Assembly (NCBI GenBank): GCA_903928015.1
Contig: CAIYPF010000030.1
Location: forward strand, 62,001-126,000
Source: an uncultured Gammaproteobacteria bacterium
Lineage (GTDB): Bacteria; Pseudomonadota; Gammaproteobacteria; Pseudomonadales; UBA5518
DNA length: 64,000 nt
Direction of reading: 5' to 3'
In this document: piece after piece, positions 45,976 to 54,563 of the stretch
Position numbering within the stretch: position 1 is the first letter of the stretch
How the letters are laid out: each line of letters opens with the position of its first letter
Made by a program: the position numbers and the translations under genes
Notes under the pieces: generated by a model
Databases searched by the model: none
Told to the model about the DNA's origin: nothing
The model's input: only the letters and a program-made list of their open reading frames with translations

Positions 45976-46848
45976 TCAGCGCCGAGAGCGCGGCCGCGCT
46001 GCGCCCTCTCGCGGAGAGCGGGACCGCGACGAACCCTCCCGAGGGGAGCGCGAACGCTTGGGCGATCCTTCAGCCTGCTTGCCCTCGGGCACAACCGCGG
46101 GCATGTTCAATTCGACAAGCGCGAACAGTTGCCTGACTCCTGCCTCATCCAGATCACGCCATGCTCCGCGCAGGTCGCGCGGCCCGAGAAAAACGGGCCC
46201 GAATCGCACGCGCTTCAGGCGACTAACCGTAAGACCCTCGGCCTCCCACAGGCGACGGACTTCGCGATTGCGGCCTTCCCGCAACACGACGGAGAACCAG
46301 CGGTTTCTGCCGCTGCCGCTGCGTTCCTCGACCGTATCGAAGGCAGCCATTCCGTCATCGAGTTGTACGCCAGTGCGCAGACGCGCAAGCGACGCGTCAT
46401 CGACTTCGCCGTTCACACGCACCAGATACTCGCGCTCGATGCCATAACCCGGGTGCATGAGGCGGTTGGCGAGTTCGCCGTGATCCGTGGCAAGCAACAG
46501 ACCCGCCGTGTTCAGGTCGAGCCTGCCGACCAGCACCCAGCGACCGTCACGCAACCGCGGGAACTGCTCGAAGACCGAAGGACGACCCTCGGGGTCTTTG
46601 CGACTGCAGATCTCGCCTTCAGGTTTGTTGTAAACGATCACTCGCGGCGGGGGCGCGACCAACTTCTGCCGACGCAGCGGCTTGCCGTCGATGGCCACCG
46701 CCTCCAGTGACTCCACACGTTGCCCGAGCTCGGCGACCTTGCCGTTCACGGTGACCCTTCCGGCCGCGATCCAGCCCTCGATCTCGCGACGCGAGCCAAG
46801 GCCGGATGCCGCGAGCAATTTCTGCAGACGGTCCCCGGGGAGGTTCAT
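45976..46848 (-). CDS. rluB: 23S rRNA pseudouridine(2605) synthase
   Basis: RluB makes pseudouridine 2605 in 23S rRNA. The 290-residue product has an S4-type RNA-binding start (RLQKLLAASGLGSRREIEGWIAAGRVTVNG) and the catalytic GRLDLNTAGLLLATDHGELANRL with the conserved Asp. The tail after residue 255 is a basic SRSPREG repeat region (KRSRSPREGSSRSRSPREG). It is convergent with the diguanylate cyclase gene, with 2 nt between stops, and overlaps scpB by 4 nt. Confidence 0.94.
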   Translation of the reverse strand: MNLPGDRLQKLLAASGLGSRREIEGWIAAGRVTVNGKVAELGQRVESLEAVAIDGKPLRRQKLVAPPPRVIVYNKPEGEICSRKDPEGRPSVFEQFPRLRDGRWVLVGRLDLNTAGLLLATDHGELANRLMHPGYGIEREYLVRVNGEVDDASLARLRTGVQLDDGMAAFDTVEERSGSGRNRWFSVVLREGRNREVRRLWEAEGLTVSRLKRVRFGPVFLGPRDLRGAWRDLDEAGVRQLFALVELNMPAVVPEGKQAEGSPKRSRSPREGSSRSRSPREGAARPRSRR

Positions 46849-47612
46849 GACCGGGGGGATCCGGAGAATTCGTCAGCATCGTCCGGATCGATGTCGCCGA
46901 CATCCATCTCGGCGTCCGCGCCGGGAACTGCGTCGACCGCTTCCACGAAGACCGATTCCGGGTCTTCTGCCAGGGGCGCATCGTCAGCCAGGGTCAGGTC
47001 TTCGGCCTGCGCGAACAAATCCGGCAGATCGGGCGCTATGACGCTTCCAGGGGCGGGATCCTCGATCGCGAGAGGCACCTCGGGATTCAGTTGCTCGAAG
47101 TCCTTGATCTCGGAGAGTGCCGGGAGGTCCTCGAGGCTCTTCAGACTGAAGTGATCCAGGAACTGGCGGGTAGTGGCAAGAAGTTCAGGGCGCCCGGGCA
47201 CATCACGGTGGCCGACCACGCGCACCCACTCGCGCTCCTGCAGGGTGCGGATGATTGCGGGATTCACGGCCACGCCGCGCACTTCCTCGATATCTGCACG
47301 GGTAATCGGCTGGCGATACGCGATGATCGCGAGTGTCTCCAGAAGGGCCCGGGAATAGCGCGGAGGCTTGTCCTCGGAGAGCCGTGAGATCCACGGCGCG
47401 AGCTCACGGCGCACCTGCAGGCGGAAGCCGGTGGCGACCTCCGTCAGTTCGACGCCGCGTTCGACACAGTCTTCCGACAACTCGGCAAGCGCGGCACGGA
47501 GCTCTTCGGGCTCCGGGGCAGAGCCTTCCTCGAACAAGCCACCCAACTGCTCCAGCGTGAGCGGTTTGCCTGCGGCGAGCAGCGCCCCCTCAAGAATCGA
47601 TTTCAAGTGCAT
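46845..47612 (-). CDS. scpB: Segregation and condensation protein B
   Basis: ScpB is the kite subunit of the SMC-ScpAB complex. The 255-residue product has two winged-helix domains, with YSRALLETLAIIAYRQPITRADIEEVRG as the conserved core. An acidic low-complexity tail follows (about 190-255). An in-frame ATG at 47633 is possible; the ATG at 47612 (MHLKSILEGALLAAGKPL) starts exactly at the conserved region. It overlaps the end of scpA by about 23 nt. Confidence 0.92.
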   Translation of the reverse strand: MHLKSILEGALLAAGKPLTLEQLGGLFEEGSAPEPEELRAALAELSEDCVERGVELTEVATGFRLQVRRELAPWISRLSEDKPPRYSRALLETLAIIAYRQPITRADIEEVRGVAVNPAIIRTLQEREWVRVVGHRDVPGRPELLATTRQFLDHFSLKSLEDLPALSEIKDFEQLNPEVPLAIEDPAPGSVIAPDLPDLFAQAEDLTLADDAPLAEDPESVFVEAVDAVPGADAEMDVGDIDPDDADEFSGSPRS

Positions 47613-48477
47613 CCTGACCCCGCGCCTTGACATGGATCGGGCCGAAAGGCTCCGACTGGACTATCTCGATCAGTGATTCCTTGATGAGCTCCATGACGGC
47701 GAGAAAGCTCACCACCACGCCCATCCGGCCCTCGGTGACATCGAACAGCGCCACGAACGGCAGGAACTGGCCCTGCTGCAGGCGTTCGAGGATCTGCGTC
47801 ATCCGCTCCCTGGTCGAGAGCTTCTCGAACTGCACATGATGGCTCACGGTCATGGCCGCGCGGCGCATCACATCAGAGAAGACCAGCAGGAGTTCCCGCA
47901 GATCGACCGTGGGCTGCGGCCGGGTGTGACGCAGCTCGGGTGGTTCTGCTGCGGCAGGGAAAATGTCTCGATCGAGCCGCGGGAGGGAGTCGATGTCCTC
48001 GGCGGCCTGCTTGAACTGCTCGTATTCCTGGAGGCGCCGGATGAGATCGGCGCGGGGATCGCTCTCCTCGTCACGGGTTGCCTCGGGTCTCGGGAGCAGC
48101 ATGCGCGATTTGATCTCGGCGAGCATGGCTGCCATCACGAGGTATTCGGCTGCCAGTTCGAACTGCATGGCACCCATGAGTTCGACGTAGTGCATGTACT
48201 GCTCGGTGATCTGCGCGACGTTGATCTCGAGGATGTCGAGGTTCTGACGGCGGATCAGGTAGAGGAGAAGATCGAGCGGCCCCTCGAAGGCCTCGAGAAA
48301 AACCTCAAGAGCATCAGGAGGAATGTAGAGGTCACGCGGGAGTACTGTCAGAGGCTTGCCATGGACGAAGGCCAGCGGCAGTTCCTGCTGCTCCCCGATG
48401 GGCTCGACCCGCGCCGCCTCTGCCGGCTCGGCGAGGCTCGCCTCTTCGGCTGCTGCGGGATCGGGGGTTAGGCTCAT
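47590..48477 (-). CDS. scpA: Segregation and condensation protein A
   Basis: ScpA is the kleisin that bridges SMC heads. The 295-residue product has the kleisin core EGPLDLLLYLIRRQNLDILEINVAQITEQYMHYV and the following EYLVMAAMLAEIKSRMLLP. An N-terminal Ala/Glu-rich stretch of about 35 residues precedes it. The smc gene itself is not in the window. It has an overlapping partner scpB downstream. Confidence 0.94.
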   Translation of the reverse strand: MSLTPDPAAAEEASLAEPAEAARVEPIGEQQELPLAFVHGKPLTVLPRDLYIPPDALEVFLEAFEGPLDLLLYLIRRQNLDILEINVAQITEQYMHYVELMGAMQFELAAEYLVMAAMLAEIKSRMLLPRPEATRDEESDPRADLIRRLQEYEQFKQAAEDIDSLPRLDRDIFPAAAEPPELRHTRPQPTVDLRELLLVFSDVMRRAAMTVSHHVQFEKLSTRERMTQILERLQQGQFLPFVALFDVTEGRMGVVVSFLAVMELIKESLIEIVQSEPFGPIHVKARGQDALEIDS

Positions 48478-48577
48478 GCTGGCTCCATCCGGAACGGGCC
48501 GGTGCGTGTGCCCGGACCCGTGAAACGCCCGGGATTATAACGACGTACCCGGGGGCCGCCCACCGCCGCGAAGGGGC

Positions 48578-49195
48578 CTATTCAAAGGCCGCGCTGTGCC
48601 CCTTGCCCTGACGCAGGACGGTCGGGACGTCCCCCGAAAGGTCCACCACCGTGGTTGGTTCAAGGCCGCAGCCACCCCCATCGACCAGAAGGTCAACCGC
48701 ATTCCCCAGCCTCTCGCGCATGTCATCCGTGTCGGCAAGAGGCAGATCCTCGCCCGGCATGACCAAGGTCACACTCATGATGGGCTCGCCCAGTTCCTCG
48801 AGGAGCGCCAGCGTCACGCGGTTATCGGGAACGCGCAGCCCGATGGTCTTGCGCTTGGGATGCAGCAAACGCCGGGGAACTTCGCTCGTGGCCTTGAGGA
48901 TGAAGGTGTACGGACCCGGCGTATGCGCCCGCAGCAGCCTGTAGCTCGCGTTGTCTACCACCGCATAGGTGGAGAGTTCCGAGAGGTCCCGGCACATCAG
49001 GGTGAAGTTGTGGCGCTCATCGAGCTTTCGGATGCTGCGGATCCGCTCGAGCGCGGATTTGTCGCCTATGTGGCAGCCAAGCGCATAGGCCGAGTCGGTA
49101 GGGTAGACCAGCACCGCACCGGCACGGATCCGCTCCACGGCCTGGCGTATCAGGCGCGGCTGCGGATCACGGGGATGGATGGAAAGGTATTGCAT
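48578..49195 (-). CDS. yciO: YciO-type threonylcarbamoyl-AMP synthase-like protein
   Basis: The 205-residue product resembles E. coli YciO closely: YPTDSAYALGC, HNFTLMCRDLSELSTYAVVDN, PKRKTIGLRVPDN and VDGGGCGLEPTTVVDL. YciO shares the fold of TsaC, which makes threonylcarbamoyl-adenylate for tRNA t6A; whether YciO does so efficiently in cells is debated. The ATG at 49195 overlaps the PHP gene's stop (TGATG), so the in-frame GTG at 49204 was not chosen. Confidence 0.92.
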   Translation of the reverse strand: MQYLSIHPRDPQPRLIRQAVERIRAGAVLVYPTDSAYALGCHIGDKSALERIRSIRKLDERHNFTLMCRDLSELSTYAVVDNASYRLLRAHTPGPYTFILKATSEVPRRLLHPKRKTIGLRVPDNRVTLALLEELGEPIMSVTLVMPGEDLPLADTDDMRERLGNAVDLLVDGGGCGLEPTTVVDLSGDVPTVLRQGKGHSAAFE

Positions 49196-50031
49196 CAAAG
49201 CCACTCGCTCCAGACGGGTTCGAGGCCCGCGGGAAGTTCCGGCACCCGGCAGGGGCGCCGCCAGAATTGGGCCGCTGAGTGGAAGTCACTGCCTGCCGAT
49301 GCACGCAGCCCGGCTTCCGCCACGAGTTTTGCCACCTGGGCCATACGGTCGGGCGCCGAACCCGCCATGGCAACTTCCACGGCAGCCCCGCCACACTCCT
49401 TGAAGCTCGAGATCAGCGAGCGCAGCTTGCTCCTCGTTTTTGCGAAGCTGTAGGCCAGCGGATGGGCCAACACCGCAACGCCGCCTGCGGCGCGTATCCA
49501 GCCGATCACCTCGTCCATCGCGGGCCAGAGCACCGGACAGGCGGCAGGCTTGCCCTCGCCAAGGTAGCGATCGAAAGCCTCTTCCATATCACGCACCCGG
49601 CCTTGGTCGACAAGGAACCGTGCGAAGTGCGGCCGGCCGGGAACGGCGCCGTCGGCGTGCGCCAGCGCCGCATGGAGGGCGCCGGGGACTCCGAGATATT
49701 CAAGGCGCGCAGCCAACTGCCGGGCCCGTTCGTGACGGCGCTGCACCTGCGCCTCGACCGCAGCGCGAATACCCGCGTGCCCGGCATCGAATCCCAGGCC
49801 CAAAACGTGGCACTCACGGTTCTGGTAACGGGAGCTGAATTCGATGCCCGTTAGAAGCCGCAGCCCCGCTGCTTCCGGCGCGCCCGGCTCGATCCGGGAC
49901 CATCCTTCGAAGGTGTCATGGTCCGTGATGGCAGCGAGCGTGACCCCGTCACCGGCGAGCAGGCGCAGCAAATCGGCTGGCGCCAATTCACCGTCGGAAG
50001 CGTTGCTGTGGCAATGCAGGTCGACGCGCAA
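49195..50031 (-). CDS. PHP-domain phosphoesterase (RNase AM / YciV family)
   Basis: The PHP superfamily member has DLHCHSNASDGELAPADLL and ITDHDTFEG, the metal-binding start of the YciV/Rnm family. It also shows LTGIEFSSRYQ, HPLAYSFAK and SAGSDFHS. Known relatives are a 5'-3' exonuclease that matures 5S rRNA ends and 3',5'-bisphosphate nucleotidases. No ATG is available; TTG codons at 50031 or 50034 fit the usual start just before the RVDLHCH motif, while a TTG at 50145 would give an unlike extension. Next to yciO, as in E. coli. Confidence 0.85.
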   Translation of the reverse strand: MRVDLHCHSNASDGELAPADLLRLLAGDGVTLAAITDHDTFEGWSRIEPGAPEAAGLRLLTGIEFSSRYQNRECHVLGLGFDAGHAGIRAAVEAQVQRRHERARQLAARLEYLGVPGALHAALAHADGAVPGRPHFARFLVDQGRVRDMEEAFDRYLGEGKPAACPVLWPAMDEVIGWIRAAGGVAVLAHPLAYSFAKTRSKLRSLISSFKECGGAAVEVAMAGSAPDRMAQVAKLVAEAGLRASAGSDFHSAAQFWRRPCRVPELPAGLEPVWSEWL

Positions 50032-50147
50032 CAAAAAAGACCCGTATGGGAGGGATGGCTCGGTAGAATAGCGGCTGAGCGGCGCACGCGGGCTGACGCC
50101 GAAGGCGCACAAATGCGGGCCGCACCCCAACCTCGAATGTCCCAAGC

Positions 50148-50747
50148 ATGCAGCAACTTGCCGAACTGATCCCGGTTCTTCTCTTCTTTCTGGCCTACCG
50201 GATGGACGGCACGACGCTGGCTATCGGCGGGCTCAGCTACCACTTCGACGGCATTTATTCCGCTACTGCCGTGCTGATGCTGGCCACTGCCCTGCAACTG
50301 ATCCTCACCCGGATTCTCACCGGGCGCCTCGAGAAACGCCTGCTGATCCTCTCGGCGGTGGTGATGGCCTTCGGCGGCGCCACACTGATCTTCCACGACC
50401 ACCTGTTCATCCAGTGGAAGCCGACCATCTTCAACTGGGCTCTGGCCATGGTATTTGCCGGCACGCGCTGGTGGACGGGCCGCAGCGCCCTGGAAAAAGC
50501 CATGGGCACGCAACTTCAGCTGCCGCCCGAGGGTTGGCGCAGGCTGGACAGCCTGTGGACCGCCTATTTCGTTCTGGTAGGCGCCCTCAACCTCGTCGTC
50601 GCCTACCGCTTCAGCGAGTCGACCTGGGTGAGCTACAAGCTCTACAGCTCGATAGGCTTTACGCTACTGATCACACTTGTCTCGGTGGCGGTGCTGAGCC
50701 CCTATCTCCGGGAGACGCAAGACGCCCCCGGCACGGACCCCGACTGA
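50148..50747 (+). CDS. yciB: Inner-membrane protein YciB (septation protein A family)
   Basis: The 199-residue protein starts MQQLAELIPVLLFFLAYRMDG, typical of YciB. It has about five membrane helices, and conserved segments IFHDHLFIQWKPTIFNW and VVAYRFSESTWVSYKLYSSIG. YciB helps cell-envelope and division integrity. It is divergent from the PHP gene and followed 17 nt later by yciI, as in many Gammaproteobacteria. Confidence 0.93.
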   Translation: MQQLAELIPVLLFFLAYRMDGTTLAIGGLSYHFDGIYSATAVLMLATALQLILTRILTGRLEKRLLILSAVVMAFGGATLIFHDHLFIQWKPTIFNWALAMVFAGTRWWTGRSALEKAMGTQLQLPPEGWRRLDSLWTAYFVLVGALNLVVAYRFSESTWVSYKLYSSIGFTLLITLVSVAVLSPYLRETQDAPGTDPD

Positions 50748-50764
50748 CCCCCGAGGAGGTCCCC

Positions 50765-51067
50765 ATGCTGTGTTACGCCATCATGGCCGAGGACGCGCCC
50801 GGCACGCTCGAGGCGCGGCGTGCGGCCCGCCCCGCTCACATCGAACGGCTGCAGGCCCTCAAATCAGAGGGCCGATTGCTCTTGGCAGGCCCTCACCCGG
50901 CGCTCGACTGCGAGGACCCTGGCGAGGCCGGCTTCACCGGGAGCCTGATCGTGGCCAGCTTTGACAGCCTGGCGTCGGCCGAAGCCTGGGCTGCCAATGA
51001 CCCCTACGTGGCCGCAGGCGTCTATGCCAGAGTGACCGTCAAACCGCTTCGGAAAGTTCTGCCCTGA
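50765..51067 (+). CDS. yciI: YciI-like protein
   Basis: The 100-residue product begins MLCYAIMAEDAPGTLEARRAARPAHIERL and contains HPALDCEDPGEAGFTGSLIVASFDS, with the conserved Asp and His residues of the YciI fold (a ferredoxin-like alpha/beta barrel). The function is unknown. A GAGGAGGT ribosome-binding site lies 4 nt before the ATG. Confidence 0.92.
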   Translation: MLCYAIMAEDAPGTLEARRAARPAHIERLQALKSEGRLLLAGPHPALDCEDPGEAGFTGSLIVASFDSLASAEAWAANDPYVAAGVYARVTVKPLRKVLP

Positions 51068-51082
51068 TCTGAGGTCTCTCGT

Positions 51083-51110
51083 TTGACAGGGAAAAAACTG
51101 CAACTAGATT
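51083..51110 (+). promoter_or_regulatory. Sigma70 promoter upstream of the SH3 protein gene
   Basis: A perfect -35 TTGACA (51083-51088) is followed after 16 bp by TAGATT (51105-51110). It lies about 45 nt before the ATG at 51155, between yciI and the SH3 gene. Confidence 0.55.
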
Positions 51111-51154
51111 CATGTGTTGCTGCCGAAATCGCAGAAAACCCACGAGACAAAGTG

Positions 51155-51811
51155 ATGAATCCGACCCGGCTGGCTGTCCTCACCCTGCTCGCGATGCTGG
51201 CAATCCCCGCAGGCGCGCAGCAGCAGCGCTACGTCGAGGACACTGCCCTGATTCCCCTGCGCAGCGAGGCCAATTCGGGCAGCAGCCCGGTGCATCAGGG
51301 TCTGCCTTCGGGGAGTCCTGTCACCCTCATCCAGGGAGATACCGGCAGCGGCTGGAGCCAAGTGCGCACCCGCGAAGGGCTCGATGGCTGGATCCAGAGC
51401 CGCTATCTCAAGCGGGAACCGGGCGCCCGCTACCAGGTACTGAACGCGTTGCGGCTGATGGGCCAGCCCGAGGACGGCAGCGTGACGCTGACACAGTCCA
51501 TCGAGCAGTTGAGCGGCCAATTGCAGGCGGTCACCTCCGAGCGCGACAAGCTACAGGCCGAACTGGCCGAAGGCCGCCAGGTCTGGAGCCGCTCAGGCGA
51601 GCTCGACTCAGCCAACCGGGATCTCGTTGAGGAGGTCCAGTCTCTCAAGAGCCGCATCGACGTGCTGCAGGCCGAGAACCGCCGCCTCACGGACGATTCC
51701 TGGCAGAAATGGTTCATCAACGGGGTCTGGGCGACGGGTGTGGGCGGCTTGCTTACGCTGTTGCTGCCGAAGATCTTCTCCCGGCGCCGCCGGTATTCCG
51801 AGTGGGCCTGA
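51155..51811 (+). CDS. SH3-domain membrane protein (YgiM-like)
   Basis: The 218-residue product has a signal peptide (about 1-21), a bacterial SH3 domain (about 25-90; YVEDTALIPLRSEANSGSSPVHQGLPSGSPVTLI and WSQVRTREGLDGWIQSRYL), a coiled coil (about 105-185) and a C-terminal membrane helix (WFINGVWATGVGGLLTLLLPKIF) with a basic tail. This matches the YgiM/TIGR04211 architecture of inner-membrane proteins facing the periplasm. It follows yciI with its own likely promoter. Confidence 0.85.
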   Translation: MNPTRLAVLTLLAMLAIPAGAQQQRYVEDTALIPLRSEANSGSSPVHQGLPSGSPVTLIQGDTGSGWSQVRTREGLDGWIQSRYLKREPGARYQVLNALRLMGQPEDGSVTLTQSIEQLSGQLQAVTSERDKLQAELAEGRQVWSRSGELDSANRDLVEEVQSLKSRIDVLQAENRRLTDDSWQKWFINGVWATGVGGLLTLLLPKIFSRRRRYSEWA

Positions 51812-51853
51812 ACGGGCCCGATTGCCTCTGAGACTTTCGAAGGAGTTCGCATC

Positions 51854-52423
51854 ATGCAGTTGGCACGCGTCGCAGTCCTGGTTCTGGCAGTGCTCCAGAG
51901 CACCCTCGCGCTGGCGGCCGAACCCCGGCCTCAGGTCCTGATACGCACGAGCGCGGGCGATATCCGCGTGGAACTGCTGCCGGAGGAGTCGCCCAAGACG
52001 GTGGCCAACTTCCTCTCCTACGTGGACAGCGGCTTCTACACCGGCACGATCTTCCACCGCGTGATCAGCAACTTCATGATCCAGGGCGGAGGCTTCACCA
52101 AGGACATGCAGGAGAAGCCGGTCCGTGATCCGGTAGAGAACGAGTCCCGGAACCACCTGCACAACGAGCGCGGCACCCTCGCCATGGCCCGGACCGAGGA
52201 TCCCGACAGCGCTACGGCCCAGTTCTTCGTCAATGTCCGCGCCAACCTCCGCCTGGACTTCGATTACGTGACGCGCAAACCCGGCTACACGGTCTTCGGT
52301 CGCGTGATCGAGGGCATGGACGTGGTTGATGGCATCTCCCTGGTGCTCACCCAGACCACCGCCGGCATGGACGACGTGCCCAAGAACCCGATCGTGATCG
52401 AGTCCGTCGAGCGGGCAAAATGA
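51854..52423 (+). CDS. ppiA: Periplasmic peptidyl-prolyl cis-trans isomerase, cyclophilin type
   Basis: The 189-residue product has a signal peptide (about 1-21) and a cyclophilin domain: FHRVISNFMIQGGGFT contains the catalytic Arg, and RTEDPDSATAQFFVN and YTVFGRVIEGMDVVD are conserved. It should speed proline isomerisation of proteins in the periplasm. AAGGAG precedes the ATG by 8 nt. Its last codons overlap pdxJ by 4 nt. Confidence 0.93.
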   Translation: MQLARVAVLVLAVLQSTLALAAEPRPQVLIRTSAGDIRVELLPEESPKTVANFLSYVDSGFYTGTIFHRVISNFMIQGGGFTKDMQEKPVRDPVENESRNHLHNERGTLAMARTEDPDSATAQFFVNVRANLRLDFDYVTRKPGYTVFGRVIEGMDVVDGISLVLTQTTAGMDDVPKNPIVIESVERAK

Positions 52424-53187
52424 GCGTCGCGCTCTCGATCAACGTCAACAAGATCGCACTGATCCGCAATTCCCGAGCGGGCAATTACCCCGACCTCGTA
52501 CTGCACGCCCTGCGTATCGTCGCCGCCGGTGCGGACGGCATCACGGTGCACCCGCGGCCCGACCAGCGGCACGTCCGGGCGAGCGATGTACCCGCTCTTG
52601 CCGCGGCTTTGCGGGTGGAGCTGAACGTCGAGGGCAACCCTTTCGCAGGGCCTGCGCGCAGCAACCGCTCCGACGTGGACGATTATCCCGGGGTCATGGA
52701 ACTCATCGAGGCCGTGCGCCCCGACCAGTGCACCCTGGTACCCGATGGCGACGGCCAACTCACCTCCGACCACGGCTTCGACCTGCGCCGCGACGCGACA
52801 AGGCTGGAGCCTCTCGTGACCAGGATGCGCTCGAGAGGTTGCCGCGTCAGCCTGTTCATGGATCCTGACCCCGAGCAGATGCGCCTCGCCGCGGAACTCG
52901 GCGCCGACCGCGTGGAGCTCTACACGGGCCCCTACGCCGCAGCCGTTGCTGCGGGCGCCACACCCGAGTCCGCCGTCACGCCCTGGCGCGAGGCTGCGCT
53001 CGCCGCGATGGAGGCAGGACTCGGGCTGAACGCCGGACACGATCTAAACCTCGGCAACCTCCAGGCATTCAGCGCCGTGCCGGGGCTTCTCGAGGTCTCC
53101 ATCGGGCACGCATTCACCGTGGACAGCCTCGAGATGGGAATGCCGGCGGCGGTACGCGCCTATCAGCAGGCGCTGGGCAAGGCCTGA
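52420..53187 (+). CDS. pdxJ: Pyridoxine 5'-phosphate synthase
   Basis: PdxJ condenses 3-amino-1-hydroxyacetone phosphate and deoxyxylulose 5-phosphate to pyridoxine 5'-phosphate. The 255-residue product begins MSVALSINVNKIALIRNSRAGNYPD and contains GADGITVHPRPDQRHV, VRPDQCTLVPDGDGQLTSDHG, and LNAGHDLNLGNL. Length and motifs match the family. It overlaps ppiA at its start and the HD-GYP gene by one nt at its end. recO and era, its usual neighbours, are not here. Confidence 0.97.
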   Translation: MSVALSINVNKIALIRNSRAGNYPDLVLHALRIVAAGADGITVHPRPDQRHVRASDVPALAAALRVELNVEGNPFAGPARSNRSDVDDYPGVMELIEAVRPDQCTLVPDGDGQLTSDHGFDLRRDATRLEPLVTRMRSRGCRVSLFMDPDPEQMRLAAELGADRVELYTGPYAAAVAAGATPESAVTPWREAALAAMEAGLGLNAGHDLNLGNLQAFSAVPGLLEVSIGHAFTVDSLEMGMPAAVRAYQQALGKA

Positions 53188-54563
53188 TGGACGTCACGGA
53201 CTCGCGGCCAGCCGCCGCCGAGCCGGAAGCCTTCTCGGTCTGCGACTGCGACCAGTACCTCGCATATCTCTGCGCCGTCAGCATGCAGGAACAACTGGTG
53301 CTGGCGACGGAGGACGTACACAACCAGTTCGGGATCCTGCTGCTGCGCCAGGGAACGCCTCTGGGCAGCCACGCACTGCAACGCTTGCAGTCGCACCGCC
53401 TGAACCGCCCCCTGGACGAACTCTTTGCCCTGCGCCTGGCGCCGGCTGCATCGGCCATTGCCGAACAGGCAAGCGCGATGTCCGCCGCCGAACCCGAGCT
53501 GGCAGCCGTCTCGCGCATCACCGGGCAGGACGAGAAACTACGGATGCTGTGCGAGCGCCTGGCGCTGCCACACGTCCTGCTGCAGAAACTGGCGGTGATG
53601 CAGCGCGTCCTGCCGCGGGTCCATCACCGGGCACTGTTCACGGCCTGGATGGGAACCGCCCTCGGCAGCGGCCGCGCGCTGCCAGACGAAGACCTGCGTC
53701 TGGTACTGCTTGCCGCGCTGCTGCACGACATCGGTTTCCTGCACATGCCGCCGGAACTGTCCGCGCGGCGCGGAGAAATCAGCTCCGCGGAGTGGAGCGC
53801 CCTGAAAGAACACCCCCGGCGCAGCGCGGAAGTGATTGCCCAATCCTGGCCAGAGGCCCCTCCGCGCGTACTGCGCATCGTGGCCGAACACCACGAGCGG
53901 CACGATGGCGCGGGCTATCCCGCCGGCAAACCGGGTGCGGAACAGGACCCGCTGAGCGGCATCATCGCGCTCGCCGACATGCTGCATGCGCTGCGATTCG
54001 ACACGGGACCCGAGCGGATGGAGAGCATCGCCGAGTGCCTTCCCTTCCTGCGCGTCAATCGCCGCACCTGGGGCATCGAGAACTACCGTCCCGCAGCGCG
54101 CATCCTGCTCGAAGCGCGCGGCGTGACACCTCCGCAGGAGAACACCACGCCGCTGTCGCTGCAGGGACTGATGGACGCCAACCGCTCGCTGGGCCGGATC
54201 GTGGGAGCAATTCCAGATGCCCGCGCGGTACTGGAATCGTTGCAGGAAAGCCGCAGGGCGCGGAGCCTGACGGAACTGCTGGCGGAACTGGAGCGCGTGG
54301 CGCGAGCGGCAGGACTTGGCACGGAGACCCTGTCGTCGTGGCTCCATGACAACCTCCGGCAGGGCCGGACGGATCCGGGACAGGAAGAGGTCGCACTAAC
54401 GATCAAGGAATCCCTCTGGCTGGTGCGGCGCATCGACCGGACTTTGCGCGAGTTGCTGCAGGAGCGCCAAGGTGAGGCGGATGCTCCCAGGCTGAAAGAC
54501 CTGTCACTGCTGGTCCGATCGGAACTCACACGCGCCTGGCGGCGCTTCGAGCACCGCAACTAG
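53187..54563 (+). CDS. HD-GYP domain protein
   Basis: The 458-residue product has an N-terminal region (about 20-80) with LATEDVHNQFGILLLRQGTPL, typical of DUF3369-like starts of HD-GYP proteins. The HD-GYP domain (about 120-300) keeps His180-Asp181, His209, His235-His236 and GYP (243-245). The usual lysine after HDIG is Phe184, and the late D-x-x-D motif reads DMLH. A helical C-terminal part of about 150 residues follows. It probably hydrolyses c-di-GMP but needs testing. Start TGATG overlaps pdxJ. Its stop overlaps that of the convergent hydrolase gene. Confidence 0.88.
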   Translation: MDVTDSRPAAAEPEAFSVCDCDQYLAYLCAVSMQEQLVLATEDVHNQFGILLLRQGTPLGSHALQRLQSHRLNRPLDELFALRLAPAASAIAEQASAMSAAEPELAAVSRITGQDEKLRMLCERLALPHVLLQKLAVMQRVLPRVHHRALFTAWMGTALGSGRALPDEDLRLVLLAALLHDIGFLHMPPELSARRGEISSAEWSALKEHPRRSAEVIAQSWPEAPPRVLRIVAEHHERHDGAGYPAGKPGAEQDPLSGIIALADMLHALRFDTGPERMESIAECLPFLRVNRRTWGIENYRPAARILLEARGVTPPQENTTPLSLQGLMDANRSLGRIVGAIPDARAVLESLQESRRARSLTELLAELERVARAAGLGTETLSSWLHDNLRQGRTDPGQEEVALTIKESLWLVRRIDRTLRELLQERQGEADAPRLKDLSLLVRSELTRAWRRFEHRN

